64,000 bases of DNA from an uncultured Opitutia bacterium (GTDB lineage Bacteria > Verrucomicrobiota > Verrucomicrobiia > Opitutales > Opitutaceae), in the NCBI GenBank assembly GCA_903840415.1, contig CAIMFY010000022.1, forward strand, positions 1 to 64,000. Reading direction: 5' to 3'. This document shows, piece after piece, positions 49,753-58,605 of the stretch (the stretch's first letter is position 1; the number at the start of each line of letters is the position of its first letter). The notes under the pieces were generated by a model. That model worked only from the letters and a program-made list of their open reading frames with translations, was not told the origin of the DNA and searched no databases. The position numbers and the translations under genes are program-made.

Positions 49753-49870
49753 GTAAGGAACGTGACGTATTGGGAAATCGGCGCCCGCAAGTAAACACCT
49801 AATTTCGTCCCCTCACCTGGGCGCGACATCTACCCCGGGATGAGCGGCATTTTGCTGCATTCCGCCACCC

Positions 49871-50884
49871 TTACTCCGCTTCACCGACGCGCCGAGCAAA
49901 GATCATCTTGCCACCTGCCGTCGGCAGCACGCTCACAATCTCCGCCTGCACCCGATGACCGACGTAATTGCGGGAATCGCCCACGACCACCATGGATCCG
50001 TCCTCTACAAAACCGATCGCCTGGCCCTCTTCCTTGCCCTGCTTCACGAGATCGATCTCGAGCCGTTCGCCGATCATCAGTTCGGACCGGAGCGACCGCG
50101 CGAGGGTGTTGAGGTTGAGCCAGTGCACACCCTGAAACTCGGCCATCTTCGCGAGATTGTAGTCCGTCGTCAGCAGCTTCGCCCCCATCGACTGCGCCAG
50201 GAACACCAGCTTGGCATCCACGTCCTCCCGACGGGCGACTTCGCTCTCAGTGATGCGAATGTCGAGATTCTTGATCTTGCGCAGCTCGTTGAGCACCTCG
50301 AGCCCCCGCCGGCCGCGCGCCTGTTTGTGCGGATCGCCAGAGTCGGCGATGGCGCTAAGTTCGTTGAGCACGAAGCGCGGAATCACGAGGGCCGCGATGA
50401 GAAAACCCGATTCGCAAACGCGCGCGATGCGTCCGTCGATGAGCACGCTCGTGTCGACGACCACCAGCGGCACATCCACCTCGTGCGACACGAAGCGCAT
50501 GTAGGGAATCACGAGGTTGAACTCATCCTTGCCGCGCAACGCGATTACAGTCGCGAGATACGGGCAGACCACGAACAGGCCGAGCCGCACGAGATAGACG
50601 GTCGCCGGATCCAGCGTGCCAAACTCCAGGAGCGGCGACGTGCCGACCATGTGAGCAATCAACAAGCCGACGCCGATGCCAAACGTGAGGGCGGATAATC
50701 CGCGAATAGAAAATCCCCGCAGGAGAATGTCCACGAGCACGATGAGCATGCCGATGCCCAAACCCACACCGATCGCGAGCCAGCGATTGTGATCGCCCGC
50801 CAGAATCGTCGCCGACACAAGCCAGCCGGCTGCTGCGCACAGGGCGATAAAGACGATGCGGATAGGCAGGAGGGTTTTGTTCAT
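49871..50884 (-). CDS. PIN/TRAM domain membrane protein (YacL-like)
   Basis: About 337 residues from the ATG at 50884. Four transmembrane helices occupy about residues 1-120, then a PIN nuclease domain with VVDTSVLIDGRIA, ELRKIKNLDIRITESEV and LTTDYNL, and a C-terminal TRAM domain (AIGFVEDGSMVVVGDSRNYVG). It resembles Bacillus YacL; PIN domains are metal-dependent RNases. Its role in the cell is not defined. Upstream is a small membrane protein gene in the same direction. Confidence 0.85.
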   Translation of the reverse strand: MNKTLLPIRIVFIALCAAAGWLVSATILAGDHNRWLAIGVGLGIGMLIVLVDILLRGFSIRGLSALTFGIGVGLLIAHMVGTSPLLEFGTLDPATVYLVRLGLFVVCPYLATVIALRGKDEFNLVIPYMRFVSHEVDVPLVVVDTSVLIDGRIARVCESGFLIAALVIPRFVLNELSAIADSGDPHKQARGRRGLEVLNELRKIKNLDIRITESEVARREDVDAKLVFLAQSMGAKLLTTDYNLAKMAEFQGVHWLNLNTLARSLRSELMIGERLEIDLVKQGKEEGQAIGFVEDGSMVVVGDSRNYVGHRVQAEIVSVLPTAGGKMIFARRVGEAE

Positions 50885-50906
50885 GCGGCGGAATTCACCC
50901 GGCCTC

Positions 50907-51023
50907 TCAGCGCGAGCGCAACAAGAAGATAACCAGCGGCGCGAACACCATGACAATCATGATCGCATAGAGAAGCCATTGGGCGCGTTCGCCTTTTGCT
51001 TTTTCGGCCTCGGTCGGTTTCAT
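50907..51023 (-). CDS. Small single-pass membrane protein (38 aa)
   Basis: Starts MKPTEAEKAKGERAQW and continues with one hydrophobic helix (LLYAIMIVMVFAPLVIFLL) and a short basic end. The preceding part of the open frame is not protein-like. It is in the same direction as the PIN/TRAM gene, 22 bp upstream. Its role is unknown. Confidence 0.55.
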   Translation of the reverse strand: MKPTEAEKAKGERAQWLLYAIMIVMVFAPLVIFLLRSR

Positions 51024-51052
51024 TTCGTTCAGCGCACCAAACCCGCCACTGC

Positions 51053-51469
51053 ATGACAACGCAATATTGGTTAGTGAAATCCGAACCCAGCACCTACGCA
51101 TGGACCGATCTCGTCCGAGATGGACACACCGACTGGACGGGTGTGCGCAACTACGCGGCGCGGCTTCATCTCAAGGCCATGCGCCCCGGCGATCGCGTGT
51201 TTTTCTATGAAAGCATGGGGCCAAAGTCCGTCGTCGGTATCGCCCAAGTCACGCGCGCCGCGTTTCCCGATCCGACGGTGGACGAGGTGGACGGCTGGAT
51301 GGCGGTCGAACTGAAGGCCGTCAAACCGTTGCCGAAACCCGTCACGCTCATGCAAATCAAAGCGGATCGCTCGCTCGCGGACATCGCGCTGCTGCGCCAA
51401 AGCCGCTTGTCGGTGCAACCGCTCTCGTTTGCTGCCTTTTCCCGCATCGCCAAACTCGGCGGCGCGTAG
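51053..51469 (+). CDS. EVE domain protein
   Basis: A 138-residue protein that is essentially one EVE domain: YWLVKSEPSTYAW, the GVRNYAAR loop, MRPGDRVFFYES and VVGIAQVTRAAFPDPT. EVE domains bind modified bases in DNA or RNA. Proteins of this size resemble human THYN1. No modification enzyme lies beside it here. Confidence 0.93.
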   Translation: MTTQYWLVKSEPSTYAWTDLVRDGHTDWTGVRNYAARLHLKAMRPGDRVFFYESMGPKSVVGIAQVTRAAFPDPTVDEVDGWMAVELKAVKPLPKPVTLMQIKADRSLADIALLRQSRLSVQPLSFAAFSRIAKLGGA

Positions 51470-51479
51470 TTTCCTAAGT

Positions 51480-53213
51480 TTAACGCTCTGCCGGTTCGAC
51501 GACGATGCGAAACCCGATGTGTCGCGCTCGCTCGTGTTTGTCCATCGGCGTCATGGGCAGGCCGCCGGCGAGCTCCGCGGTTGAGTCGAGGTAAGTGCCG
51601 CCGGCGACTGGCACCAGATCGCTCGCAGAGTTCGCCGGCTGCAACCACTCGGCGAGGTTGCCGGCCAGATCGTGAAAACCGGCCGCGTTCGCCGGGGCTT
51701 TTCCCGTTTCATGGCTGTGCCCGCCGCTCGTGTCGGCCGACCATGATTCACTTTTTGCCGAAAACGCGGCGCGCATCTCGGCTTCGGTCGGCAGCCGCAC
51801 GCGTGCGCCGAGCAGCCACGAGAGCCGCTGACAAAACTCCTGCGCCTCAAGCCAGTTCACTGAATCGACTGGCAACGCGCGGCCGGGGTTGCGGCTCGGG
51901 TTCGTGTTCATCACGCGCCCAAAAATATCCTGCGCTATTTCAGAGCGCAGCATCTGCACCCGGCTCCCGCCCGGCACTGGCACGAGTTGGTCGTAGATTT
52001 CACGCTGCAACGCCTCGAGATCACCCTGCCGCAGCGCCAGGAACCCCAATTTGAGTTGCAACGCTCGATCCAGCGCGCGACTCCGCGGATAATCGCTCGC
52101 GGCTTTATCGATCAGGGCCGCGGCTTCGGTAATCTTGTCTCGTGCGGCCACAGTCTGGCGGCGCGCGAGCGCCACCGCGATCTCGCGATCCAAGTGCGCC
52201 GCACGCTCGGTTAGAGCGGCTGCGAGCACGGTGTCGCGTTTTGCGTTGAGGGCGTCAGCGCGGCTCGCCGAGAAGAAACGGCTCCGTGGAAAATTTGCGT
52301 TTAACTGTCGCTGCGATTCCACCGCCGCCGCGTAGCTCGCGGCGGCCTCCTGCGAGCGTCCCGCCGCCGCTGCGGCATCGCCGTTATGTTCACGCGCAGT
52401 CGTCGCAGCCGCCACGCCCGCCGCCTGCAACGAGGCAATCTCTGCATCGATCGAATCGAGGTCGGCGAAGACGGCATAGCGCGTCGTCGGATGACTCTGA
52501 TTGATCGCCGCCTGTGCGGTGCGCGCCTCGGTGTAGGCCTTCAGAGCATCATCCCAATGCTCCTGCGCCGCGGCGGCATGGGCGAGCGCGAGCGCCTCCT
52601 CCACAGTGGCGTGCAAGGGTTCCGTCGCCGCCTGTTCGATCGTTTGCGCGAGCCGCACCTCGCGGGGAAAATTCTGCGCGTCCGCCGCCGTTGCGCTGGC
52701 GTTGGCCTCGCGCTGCAGTCGCAGCGCCTCGCGCCATTTGCCTGCGGCCTCGGCGCCTTGGCCGGCCTGCTGCGCCGCTTGCGCTTCCTTTTCGAGCACT
52801 TCGCTCTGCGCCGCGGCGGCCCGCGCTTTCGAACTCGATCGCAGCGCCTCGAGCCGCGCCAGTCGGGTGGTCTGCTCCGGGTCCACCCCTGGATCGATCA
52901 GGAGTCGTTCGCGCTGTTTCGCAATCGCCCGATCGAGCAACACCGTCGCCTCGGCGACCGCACCGGACTCAAGCGCGCGTTGCCGTGTCTTTTCCAAAGT
53001 GTCCACGTCCGCCGACAACCGCGCCTGCGCCGCCATGCGGGCGTCGGTATCTTGATTCGGAGCCGCGCTGGATTTCGTCGGCTCGGACGACCGCCACTGG
53101 TGCCACACCACCCATCCCGTTAGCACTACCACCATGAGCGCGGCGATCGCCGGCAACGCGTAGGGCTTCGCGTCCTCGATCCGCTCTTTCCAACTGGGGA
53201 CATACGGCGTCAC
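51480..53213 (-). CDS. Membrane-anchored SUMF1-like (formylglycine-generating enzyme fold) protein
   Basis: A 577-residue protein: one transmembrane helix (about 18-37, ALPAIAALMVVVLTGWVVW), a long Ala/Gln/Glu-rich coiled region (about 50-390), and a C-terminal SUMF1-like domain (about 395-570) with LVPVPGGS, NWLEAQEFCQRLS, VRLPTEAEM and AGNLAEWL. The catalytic Cys pair of true formylglycine-generating enzymes is not evident, so it is more likely a binding or scaffold version of the fold. It is divergent from tyrA. Confidence 0.75.
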   Translation of the reverse strand: MTPYVPSWKERIEDAKPYALPAIAALMVVVLTGWVVWHQWRSSEPTKSSAAPNQDTDARMAAQARLSADVDTLEKTRQRALESGAVAEATVLLDRAIAKQRERLLIDPGVDPEQTTRLARLEALRSSSKARAAAAQSEVLEKEAQAAQQAGQGAEAAGKWREALRLQREANASATAADAQNFPREVRLAQTIEQAATEPLHATVEEALALAHAAAAQEHWDDALKAYTEARTAQAAINQSHPTTRYAVFADLDSIDAEIASLQAAGVAAATTAREHNGDAAAAAGRSQEAAASYAAAVESQRQLNANFPRSRFFSASRADALNAKRDTVLAAALTERAAHLDREIAVALARRQTVAARDKITEAAALIDKAASDYPRSRALDRALQLKLGFLALRQGDLEALQREIYDQLVPVPGGSRVQMLRSEIAQDIFGRVMNTNPSRNPGRALPVDSVNWLEAQEFCQRLSWLLGARVRLPTEAEMRAAFSAKSESWSADTSGGHSHETGKAPANAAGFHDLAGNLAEWLQPANSASDLVPVAGGTYLDSTAELAGGLPMTPMDKHERARHIGFRIVVEPAER

Positions 53214-53317
53214 GTCTTCAAAAAGGAGGCCCGGCCGAAAAACGCAACGCGATCCCCGCTCATCAGGCTTGCCGAAGGGCTCGACACGACGCGGGGATTT
53301 TGCGTTTTTGGCCCGTC

Positions 53318-54181
53318 ATGCCGGCTCTCGCCCAACTCACCATTCTCGCCCCCGGCCTGCTCGGTGGCTCGGTGGCGCGTGCGGCCCGGGCGCGCGGCGT
53401 GGCGACGCGCATCGTGCTCTGGGCGCGTCGCCCGGAAACGCGGCTCGCGTTGCGCGCGCAACCCTGGTGCGACGCAGTCGCCGACTCGCCCGAGGCCGCC
53501 GTGAAAAACGCCACCCTCGTCGTCATCGCCGCGCCCGTCGATCAAATCGTGGCGCTCGCGAAACAGATCGCGCCACATCTCGCGGCCGGTGCCATCGTGA
53601 CTGATGTCGGCAGCGTGAAGGCCGAAATTTCCCGCCTCGGCCACCTCGCGCTCGGCGCGCACGCACACTTCGTCGGCTCGCATCCGATGGCCGGCTCCGA
53701 AAAAACCGGCTGGGAACACAGCTCGGAAAAACTCTTCGATCACCGCCCCTGTTTCGTCACACCGCTCGATGGCACCGACGCCACCGGCACCGCCACGGTC
53801 GTCCGCTTCTGGCACGATCTCGGTGCCGAAGTCGTGACGGTCGCCCCCGACGCCCACGACGAAATCGTCGCACACATCAGTCATCTCCCGCAGGTGCTCG
53901 CCTCGACGCTCTGCTCGTTCCTCGCGCAAAAAAATCCCGCGTGGCGCCACCACGCCGGCGGCGGCCTCCGCGACACCACCCGCATCGCCGCGAGTGATCC
54001 GAAGATCTGGCGCGCGATCCTTGAGCAAAACCGCGACGAAGTGTTGCGCGCTTTGGGCCAGTTCGAGGATGAGCTGCACGGTTTCCGCACCGCGCTCGCC
54101 AATCGCGATTACGTCGAAGTCGCCGCTCGTCTCGGACGCGGCCAAGCCTACCGCGATCAATTCCGCCCGCCGCCCCCGTGA
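53318..54181 (+). CDS. tyrA: Prephenate dehydrogenase
   Basis: A 287-residue enzyme from the ATG at 53318. Rossmann motif LTILAPGLLGGSVARA (a Pro replaces the usual Gly in GxGLxGGS), IAAPVDQIVALAK, VGSHPMAGSEKTGWE and HDEIVAHISHLPQVLAS. It makes 4-hydroxyphenylpyruvate for tyrosine. First gene of a four-gene operon; its stop overlaps the aroA start (GTGA). Confidence 0.9.
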   Translation: MPALAQLTILAPGLLGGSVARAARARGVATRIVLWARRPETRLALRAQPWCDAVADSPEAAVKNATLVVIAAPVDQIVALAKQIAPHLAAGAIVTDVGSVKAEISRLGHLALGAHAHFVGSHPMAGSEKTGWEHSSEKLFDHRPCFVTPLDGTDATGTATVVRFWHDLGAEVVTVAPDAHDEIVAHISHLPQVLASTLCSFLAQKNPAWRHHAGGGLRDTTRIAASDPKIWRAILEQNRDEVLRALGQFEDELHGFRTALANRDYVEVAARLGRGQAYRDQFRPPPP

Positions 54182-55485
54182 CGCCTGCGCTGCCCGACAA
54201 GCTGCCGATCCAGCCCTTCACCCGCCCCGTCCGCGGCGAAGTCACGCTGCCCGGCTCGAAGAGCATTACGAACCGCGCGCTGCTACTCGCCGCCCTCTGC
54301 GATCAGCCCGTCACGCTCAACGGCGCGCTCTTTAGTGAAGACACGCAACTCATGGCCGAGGCACTGCGGAAACTCGGCTTCACCGTCACCGCAAACGAGC
54401 GCGCCCTCACGCTCCGCGTCGCCGATCAGGCGAACGGATTTCCGATTTCGACGAGTGCGAAGCCGGTGGAGCTTTTCGTGGGCCTCGCCGGAACCACCGC
54501 GCGTTTTCTTACCGCGCTTTGCTCTGCCGCGCCTGGCGGCACCTACCGGCTCGATGGCGTGCCGCAGATGCGCAAACGTCCGATGAAAGGTCTCATCGAC
54601 GCACTGCGCACCCTCGGCGCTGATCTTCGCTGCACGGGTGAGGAAGGATTTTTTCCGCTGGAAATTCATGCGTGCGGTCTGCGCGGCGGCCCAGTGACAA
54701 TCGATGCCAGCGAGAGCAGCCAGCTCCTCTCGGCTTTGCTGATGGTCGGGCCACTCGCTAGCGCGCCGATCGAGGTTTCATTGACCGGTGGTGTTCGGCG
54801 AACCTTCGTCGAAATGAGTTTTCGACTCATGCAGGAATTCGGCGCCAGCGTTTCAATTCCGGCGGAGAAATCCCGCTTCCTCGTGAGCAACGCCCGCTAT
54901 GTTTCGCCCCAGCGCTTCGCGATCGAGCCGGACGCCACCGCGGCGAGTTATTTTCTGGCGTTGCCGGTGGTCGCCGGCGGCCAGCTGGCGCTGCCGGGAC
55001 TCCGCGCGAACGGCGACGGTTTGCAGGGCGACTCCGCCTTCGCCGCCGTGCTCGCGCGTCGCCAGAAATTGGGCACCGCGGCACCGGAGGAGAATTTTCA
55101 CGAAATCTCCGATACCTTTCTCACTCTCGCCGCGCTCGCGCCGCTGCTCGACGGGCCAACGCGCATCACCGGTATCGCCCACACCCGCAAACAGGAAACC
55201 GATCGCGTCGGCGGCGCCGCCCGTGAATTAATCAAACTCGGTCAGGAGGTCGTCGAGGAGCACGATGCGCTCACAATCACGCCGCGTCCGCTGCGATCCG
55301 GCGTCGAAATCGACACTTACGGCGACCACCGCTTCGCGATGAGTTTCGGCATTCTTGGCTGCCACGATTTGCATGGCGACGGCCGGCCATGGCTCACGAT
55401 CAAGAATCCGGCGTGCTGCGCGAAAACATTTCCCAATTTTTTTGAGTTGCTCGCAACCGTGCGCGAAAACTCCTTGAAGCCGTGA
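54178..55485 (+). CDS. aroA: 3-phosphoshikimate 1-carboxyvinyltransferase (EPSP synthase)
   Basis: A 435-residue enzyme of normal length with a GTG start. It has the conserved PGSKSITNRALLLAALC, the LFVGLAGTTARFLTAL and MRKRPMKGLID blocks, DGDTAFAAV-type (GDSAFAAV) and TYGDHRFAMSF near the end. It condenses phosphoenolpyruvate with shikimate 3-phosphate in chorismate synthesis. Overlaps both tyrA and cmk by 4 bp. Confidence 0.95.
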   Translation: MTPALPDKLPIQPFTRPVRGEVTLPGSKSITNRALLLAALCDQPVTLNGALFSEDTQLMAEALRKLGFTVTANERALTLRVADQANGFPISTSAKPVELFVGLAGTTARFLTALCSAAPGGTYRLDGVPQMRKRPMKGLIDALRTLGADLRCTGEEGFFPLEIHACGLRGGPVTIDASESSQLLSALLMVGPLASAPIEVSLTGGVRRTFVEMSFRLMQEFGASVSIPAEKSRFLVSNARYVSPQRFAIEPDATAASYFLALPVVAGGQLALPGLRANGDGLQGDSAFAAVLARRQKLGTAAPEENFHEISDTFLTLAALAPLLDGPTRITGIAHTRKQETDRVGGAARELIKLGQEVVEEHDALTITPRPLRSGVEIDTYGDHRFAMSFGILGCHDLHGDGRPWLTIKNPACCAKTFPNFFELLATVRENSLKP

Positions 55486-56162
55486 CCGTTTCCGCCCCTC
55501 CCATCATCATCATCGCCATCGACGGCGGCGCGGCTTCCGGCAAGTCGACCAGCTCCAAGGTTCTCGCCGAACGATTCCACCTCCTACACGTCGACACGGG
55601 TTCGTTTTACCGTGGCGTCACGGCGGAATTTTTGCGGCTCGGCGTGAGCGCGACCGATGCGCCCGTGGTCGTCGCGGCGGCGGCGGCACTGCGCTTCGGC
55701 ACCAAGCTACACGGCCGCTCGGCCCAGATGGAAATCGGCGGCCGCGTCGTGCCCGACGCCGAGATCCGCAGCCGCATCGTCAATGAAAATGTCTCCCACT
55801 TCGCCGCCATTCCCGAGGTGCGAGCGGCACTGCTCGCCTACCAGCGCGGTCAGGTCGACGTGGCGCGCGCGCACCATTTTCGCGGTGTCGTCATGGAAGG
55901 CCGCGACATCGGATCGGTGATTTTCCCGGACGCCGACTTCCGCTTTTTCCTCCACGCCGATCCGACCGAGCGGGCCCGGCGGCGCGCCAATGAGGGCGGC
56001 CACGATTCGATCGCCGAACGCGACCGCATCGACTCTACGCGCAAGACCGCTCCGCTCTCCTGCCCCGTCGGCGCGGTGTCGATCGACACCACGCACCTCA
56101 CCGCTGCGCAAGTCGTCGAAACTCTCGCTGCGCCGGTCAGCGCACGACTCGCCGCCCGATGA
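55482..56162 (+). CDS. cmk: Cytidylate kinase
   Basis: A 226-residue kinase with P-loop IDGGAASGKSTSSK, the HVDTGSFYRGVT motif and FLHADPTERARRRANE; VMEGRDIGSVIFPDA is the (d)CMP-specific block. Phosphorylates CMP and dCMP. Overlap with aroA and plsC by 4 bp each. Confidence 0.95.
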   Translation: MTVSAPPIIIIAIDGGAASGKSTSSKVLAERFHLLHVDTGSFYRGVTAEFLRLGVSATDAPVVVAAAAALRFGTKLHGRSAQMEIGGRVVPDAEIRSRIVNENVSHFAAIPEVRAALLAYQRGQVDVARAHHFRGVVMEGRDIGSVIFPDADFRFFLHADPTERARRRANEGGHDSIAERDRIDSTRKTAPLSCPVGAVSIDTTHLTAAQVVETLAAPVSARLAAR

Positions 56163-56821
56163 CCTGCGCCTTTCCCCAAGTCGAGATGGAGCCGATCTAC
56201 GGGCTCTCGCATTACCTCGCGAACACCGTCTACGAAACGCTTTTTCGCGGCGATGTGGTCGGCCTCGAAAACCTGCCGCAGTCGGGCGGATTTCTCCTCG
56301 CCGCCAACCATGCGAGCCATCTTGATCCGTTTATCCTGGGTTCGCAGTTGCCGCGGCAGGTGACGTTTTTCGCGCGCAAAACCCTCTGGACGCCCGGCAT
56401 CCCCTCGTGGTGGCTGAACACCGTTGGTGTCATCCCCGTCGATCGCGACGGCGGTTCGGATGTCACCGCAATCAAGCGCGTGCTCCATGCGCTAAAGCTC
56501 CAAAAAACCATCATCATGTTTCCCGAAGGCACCCGGTCGCGCACCGGTTTGCTGCAGACGCCGAAGCCGGGCGTCGGCCTTTTCGCCTGCCGCGCACAAG
56601 TGCCAGTCGTGCCGGCACGAATTTTCGGATCCTTCGAGGCGCTCGGCAAAGGCGGCATGGTGCCGCGATTCGGCACGCGCGTGACGGTCGTTTACGGTTC
56701 GCCGCTCGCGCCAGCCGACTACGACGCACCCGACGCCGGCAAGGAACGCTACCAACTCGCCAGCGCCCGCATCATGGCGCGCATCGCTGCACTGCGACCG
56801 CCCGCGACGCCGGTCATCTGA
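56159..56821 (+). CDS. plsC: 1-acyl-sn-glycerol-3-phosphate acyltransferase
   Basis: A 220-residue acyltransferase with NHASHLDPFILGSQL (the HxxxxD block), FPEGTRSRTG and VVPARIFGSFEAL. Membrane-associated, adds the second acyl chain to make phosphatidate. The cmk-plsC pairing is found in several phyla. Convergent with trpS, with a 12-bp gap. Confidence 0.9.
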   Translation: MTCAFPQVEMEPIYGLSHYLANTVYETLFRGDVVGLENLPQSGGFLLAANHASHLDPFILGSQLPRQVTFFARKTLWTPGIPSWWLNTVGVIPVDRDGGSDVTAIKRVLHALKLQKTIIMFPEGTRSRTGLLQTPKPGVGLFACRAQVPVVPARIFGSFEALGKGGMVPRFGTRVTVVYGSPLAPADYDAPDAGKERYQLASARIMARIAALRPPATPVI

Positions 56822-56833
56822 CCGAGGCGGGGC

Positions 56834-57847
56834 TCACTCGATGCCGCTCGCCAGTCGTGCGCGTTTGAGCACGACGCTCGCCACGGCCCGGGCGCGGATC
56901 GCGCCGTCGCGAAGCACCGCCTCGACGTGATCGAGATTCGACAAAAGCTCGGTGCGTCGTGTGCGCGCGCTGGCGAAATAGTTCCAATAGTGCTCAAACA
57001 GCGCCTTTTTCAAATCGCCGTAGCCGAGGCCGCCGGCGCGGAGCCGAGTCTCGAAATCAGTCGCGACTTCCTTCGGCGCCACGAGCCGCAGCAGCTGGAT
57101 CGCGAGGTTTTGGTCGGCGTCGGGCTTCGGCTCGCCGGGCGAACGCGAGTCCATGACGATGCCCATGATTTTTTTGCGGAGGACTTTTTCGTCGCCGAAA
57201 ATCTCGATGGTGTTGCCGTAGCTCTTCGACATTTTCTGACCGTCGAGCCCCGGCACGATCGCGACTTCCTCGCCGATGATGGGCTCGGGCACGACGAGCG
57301 TCGGGCCGTAGGATTCGTTAAACTTGATCGCGATGTCGCGCGTCATCTCAAGGTGCTGCTTCTGGTCCTTGCCGACCGGCACGCGGTCGGTGTCGTAGAG
57401 CAGGATGTCCGCGGCCATCAACACCGGATAGGCAAAGAGGCCGAAGTTCGGCGAAATATTTTTCGCGGTCTTGTCCTTGTAACTGTGCGCACGTTCGAGG
57501 AGGCCCATCGGGGTGAGCGAACCGAGGAGCCAAGTCAGTTCGGTCACCTCGGGCACGTCGCTCTGGCGCCAGAACACGCTGATCGTCGGATCGAGGCCGC
57601 AGGCGAGCCAGTCGAGCGCAATGCCGAGGGTGTGGCGGCGGCGTTCGGCGGCATCGGTGACGACAGTCATCGAGTGATAGTTGGCGATGAAGTAATAACA
57701 GTCGCCCACCGTTTGCGCCTCGATGGCGGGGCGCATCGCGCCGAAATAGTTGCCGATGTGAAGCGTGCCCGAAGGCGTGATGCCGGTGAGTGTTCTCAAG
57801 ATTTTAGATTTTGGATCTCCGCTTTTCGATTGGGCAAGCGCGATCAA
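56834..57847 (-). CDS. trpS: Tryptophanyl-tRNA synthetase
   Basis: A 337-residue class I synthetase: GITPSGTLHIGNY (the HIGH-type motif), SLTPMGLLERAHSYKDK, VGKDQKQHLEMTRDIA and the KMSKS loop (GQKMSKSYGNTIE). Start appears to be a TTG at 57847, overlapping the preceding gene's stop (TTGA). A slightly different start cannot be excluded. Confidence 0.95.
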   Translation of the reverse strand: MIALAQSKSGDPKSKILRTLTGITPSGTLHIGNYFGAMRPAIEAQTVGDCYYFIANYHSMTVVTDAAERRRHTLGIALDWLACGLDPTISVFWRQSDVPEVTELTWLLGSLTPMGLLERAHSYKDKTAKNISPNFGLFAYPVLMAADILLYDTDRVPVGKDQKQHLEMTRDIAIKFNESYGPTLVVPEPIIGEEVAIVPGLDGQKMSKSYGNTIEIFGDEKVLRKKIMGIVMDSRSPGEPKPDADQNLAIQLLRLVAPKEVATDFETRLRAGGLGYGDLKKALFEHYWNYFASARTRRTELLSNLDHVEAVLRDGAIRARAVASVVLKRARLASGIE

Positions 57848-58542
57848 TCCCGCCGCGGGATCAATTTAATAGTCGGGCGAGCATGTGCTATGGTCGCCGG
57901 CGGCAGGTAGCCGGAAAACGCGAGTCCCGGCGAGACGAGCGCGCGCGGGCCGAGGAGCGTGCCGGGATTGAGCACGGCGTTGCAGCCGACCTCGGCCTCG
58001 TCGCCAAGGATGGCCCCGAGTTTTTTCAGGCCGGTCGCGAAAGTTTCGCGAGCGGTGCGGACGACAATCGGTTGTTGATCGAGGCGAAGGTTGGAGCAGA
58101 TCGCGCCGGCGCCGAGGTGCGCGCCGTTGCCGAGAATGGAGTCGCCAACGTAGCTGAAATGCGGCACCTGCACGCGATCGAGGAGCAGGCAATTTTTGAA
58201 CTCACACGCGTTGCCCAGCACGCAGCTCTCGCCGACGATGACGTGGCCACGAATAAACGCCCCCGGCCGAATATCCGTGCCTGCCCCGATCCAGGCCGGC
58301 CCGATGATCGTCGCATAGGCCGGCAGCTTGACGGTGGGGTGCAGCCAGACCGCGCCTTCAACGTGGACGCCGGCCGGAAGCTTCACGATTAATCCCGACG
58401 CGGGCAGACCAGCCAACGCAGTCCCGATGCGCTTTACCCATTCCCATGGTGGCAAATCAGCGGGAAAATGCGCGGCAAACGGCGCGAGCGACGCCGGCAA
58501 AGAAAAGAAGTCCGAAGCTTTCACGTCAGCGAACGTGAACAA
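57844..58542 (-). CDS. Left-handed beta-helix (hexapeptide) acyltransferase-like protein
   Basis: A 232-residue protein; residues 75-215 have the hexapeptide repeats of a left-handed beta helix (AYATIIGPAWIGAGTDIRPG, then GESCVLGNACEFKNCLL and GDEAEVGCNAVLNPGTLLG), as in the C-terminal half of GlmU. No nucleotidyltransferase domain is present. It may acetylate or acylate a sugar nucleotide. It begins just after a terminator and is followed by trpS with a 4-bp overlap. Confidence 0.8.
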   Translation of the reverse strand: MFTFADVKASDFFSLPASLAPFAAHFPADLPPWEWVKRIGTALAGLPASGLIVKLPAGVHVEGAVWLHPTVKLPAYATIIGPAWIGAGTDIRPGAFIRGHVIVGESCVLGNACEFKNCLLLDRVQVPHFSYVGDSILGNGAHLGAGAICSNLRLDQQPIVVRTARETFATGLKKLGAILGDEAEVGCNAVLNPGTLLGPRALVSPGLAFSGYLPPATIAHARPTIKLIPRRD

Positions 58543-58544
58543 AA

Positions 58545-58575
58545 AAGCCGTCGAGGAACAGCGGCTTTTTAACGC
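58545..58575. terminator. Bidirectional intrinsic terminator
   Basis: AAAAAAGCCGTCGAGG...CAGCGGCTTTTT forms a stem of GCCG/CGGC with flanking A/T tracts on both strands. It separates the saccharopine dehydrogenase gene from the hexapeptide gene on the minus strand. Confidence 0.75.
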
Positions 58576-58605
58576 AGACTCACCGCGCCATGGAGAGGCT
58601 CATCC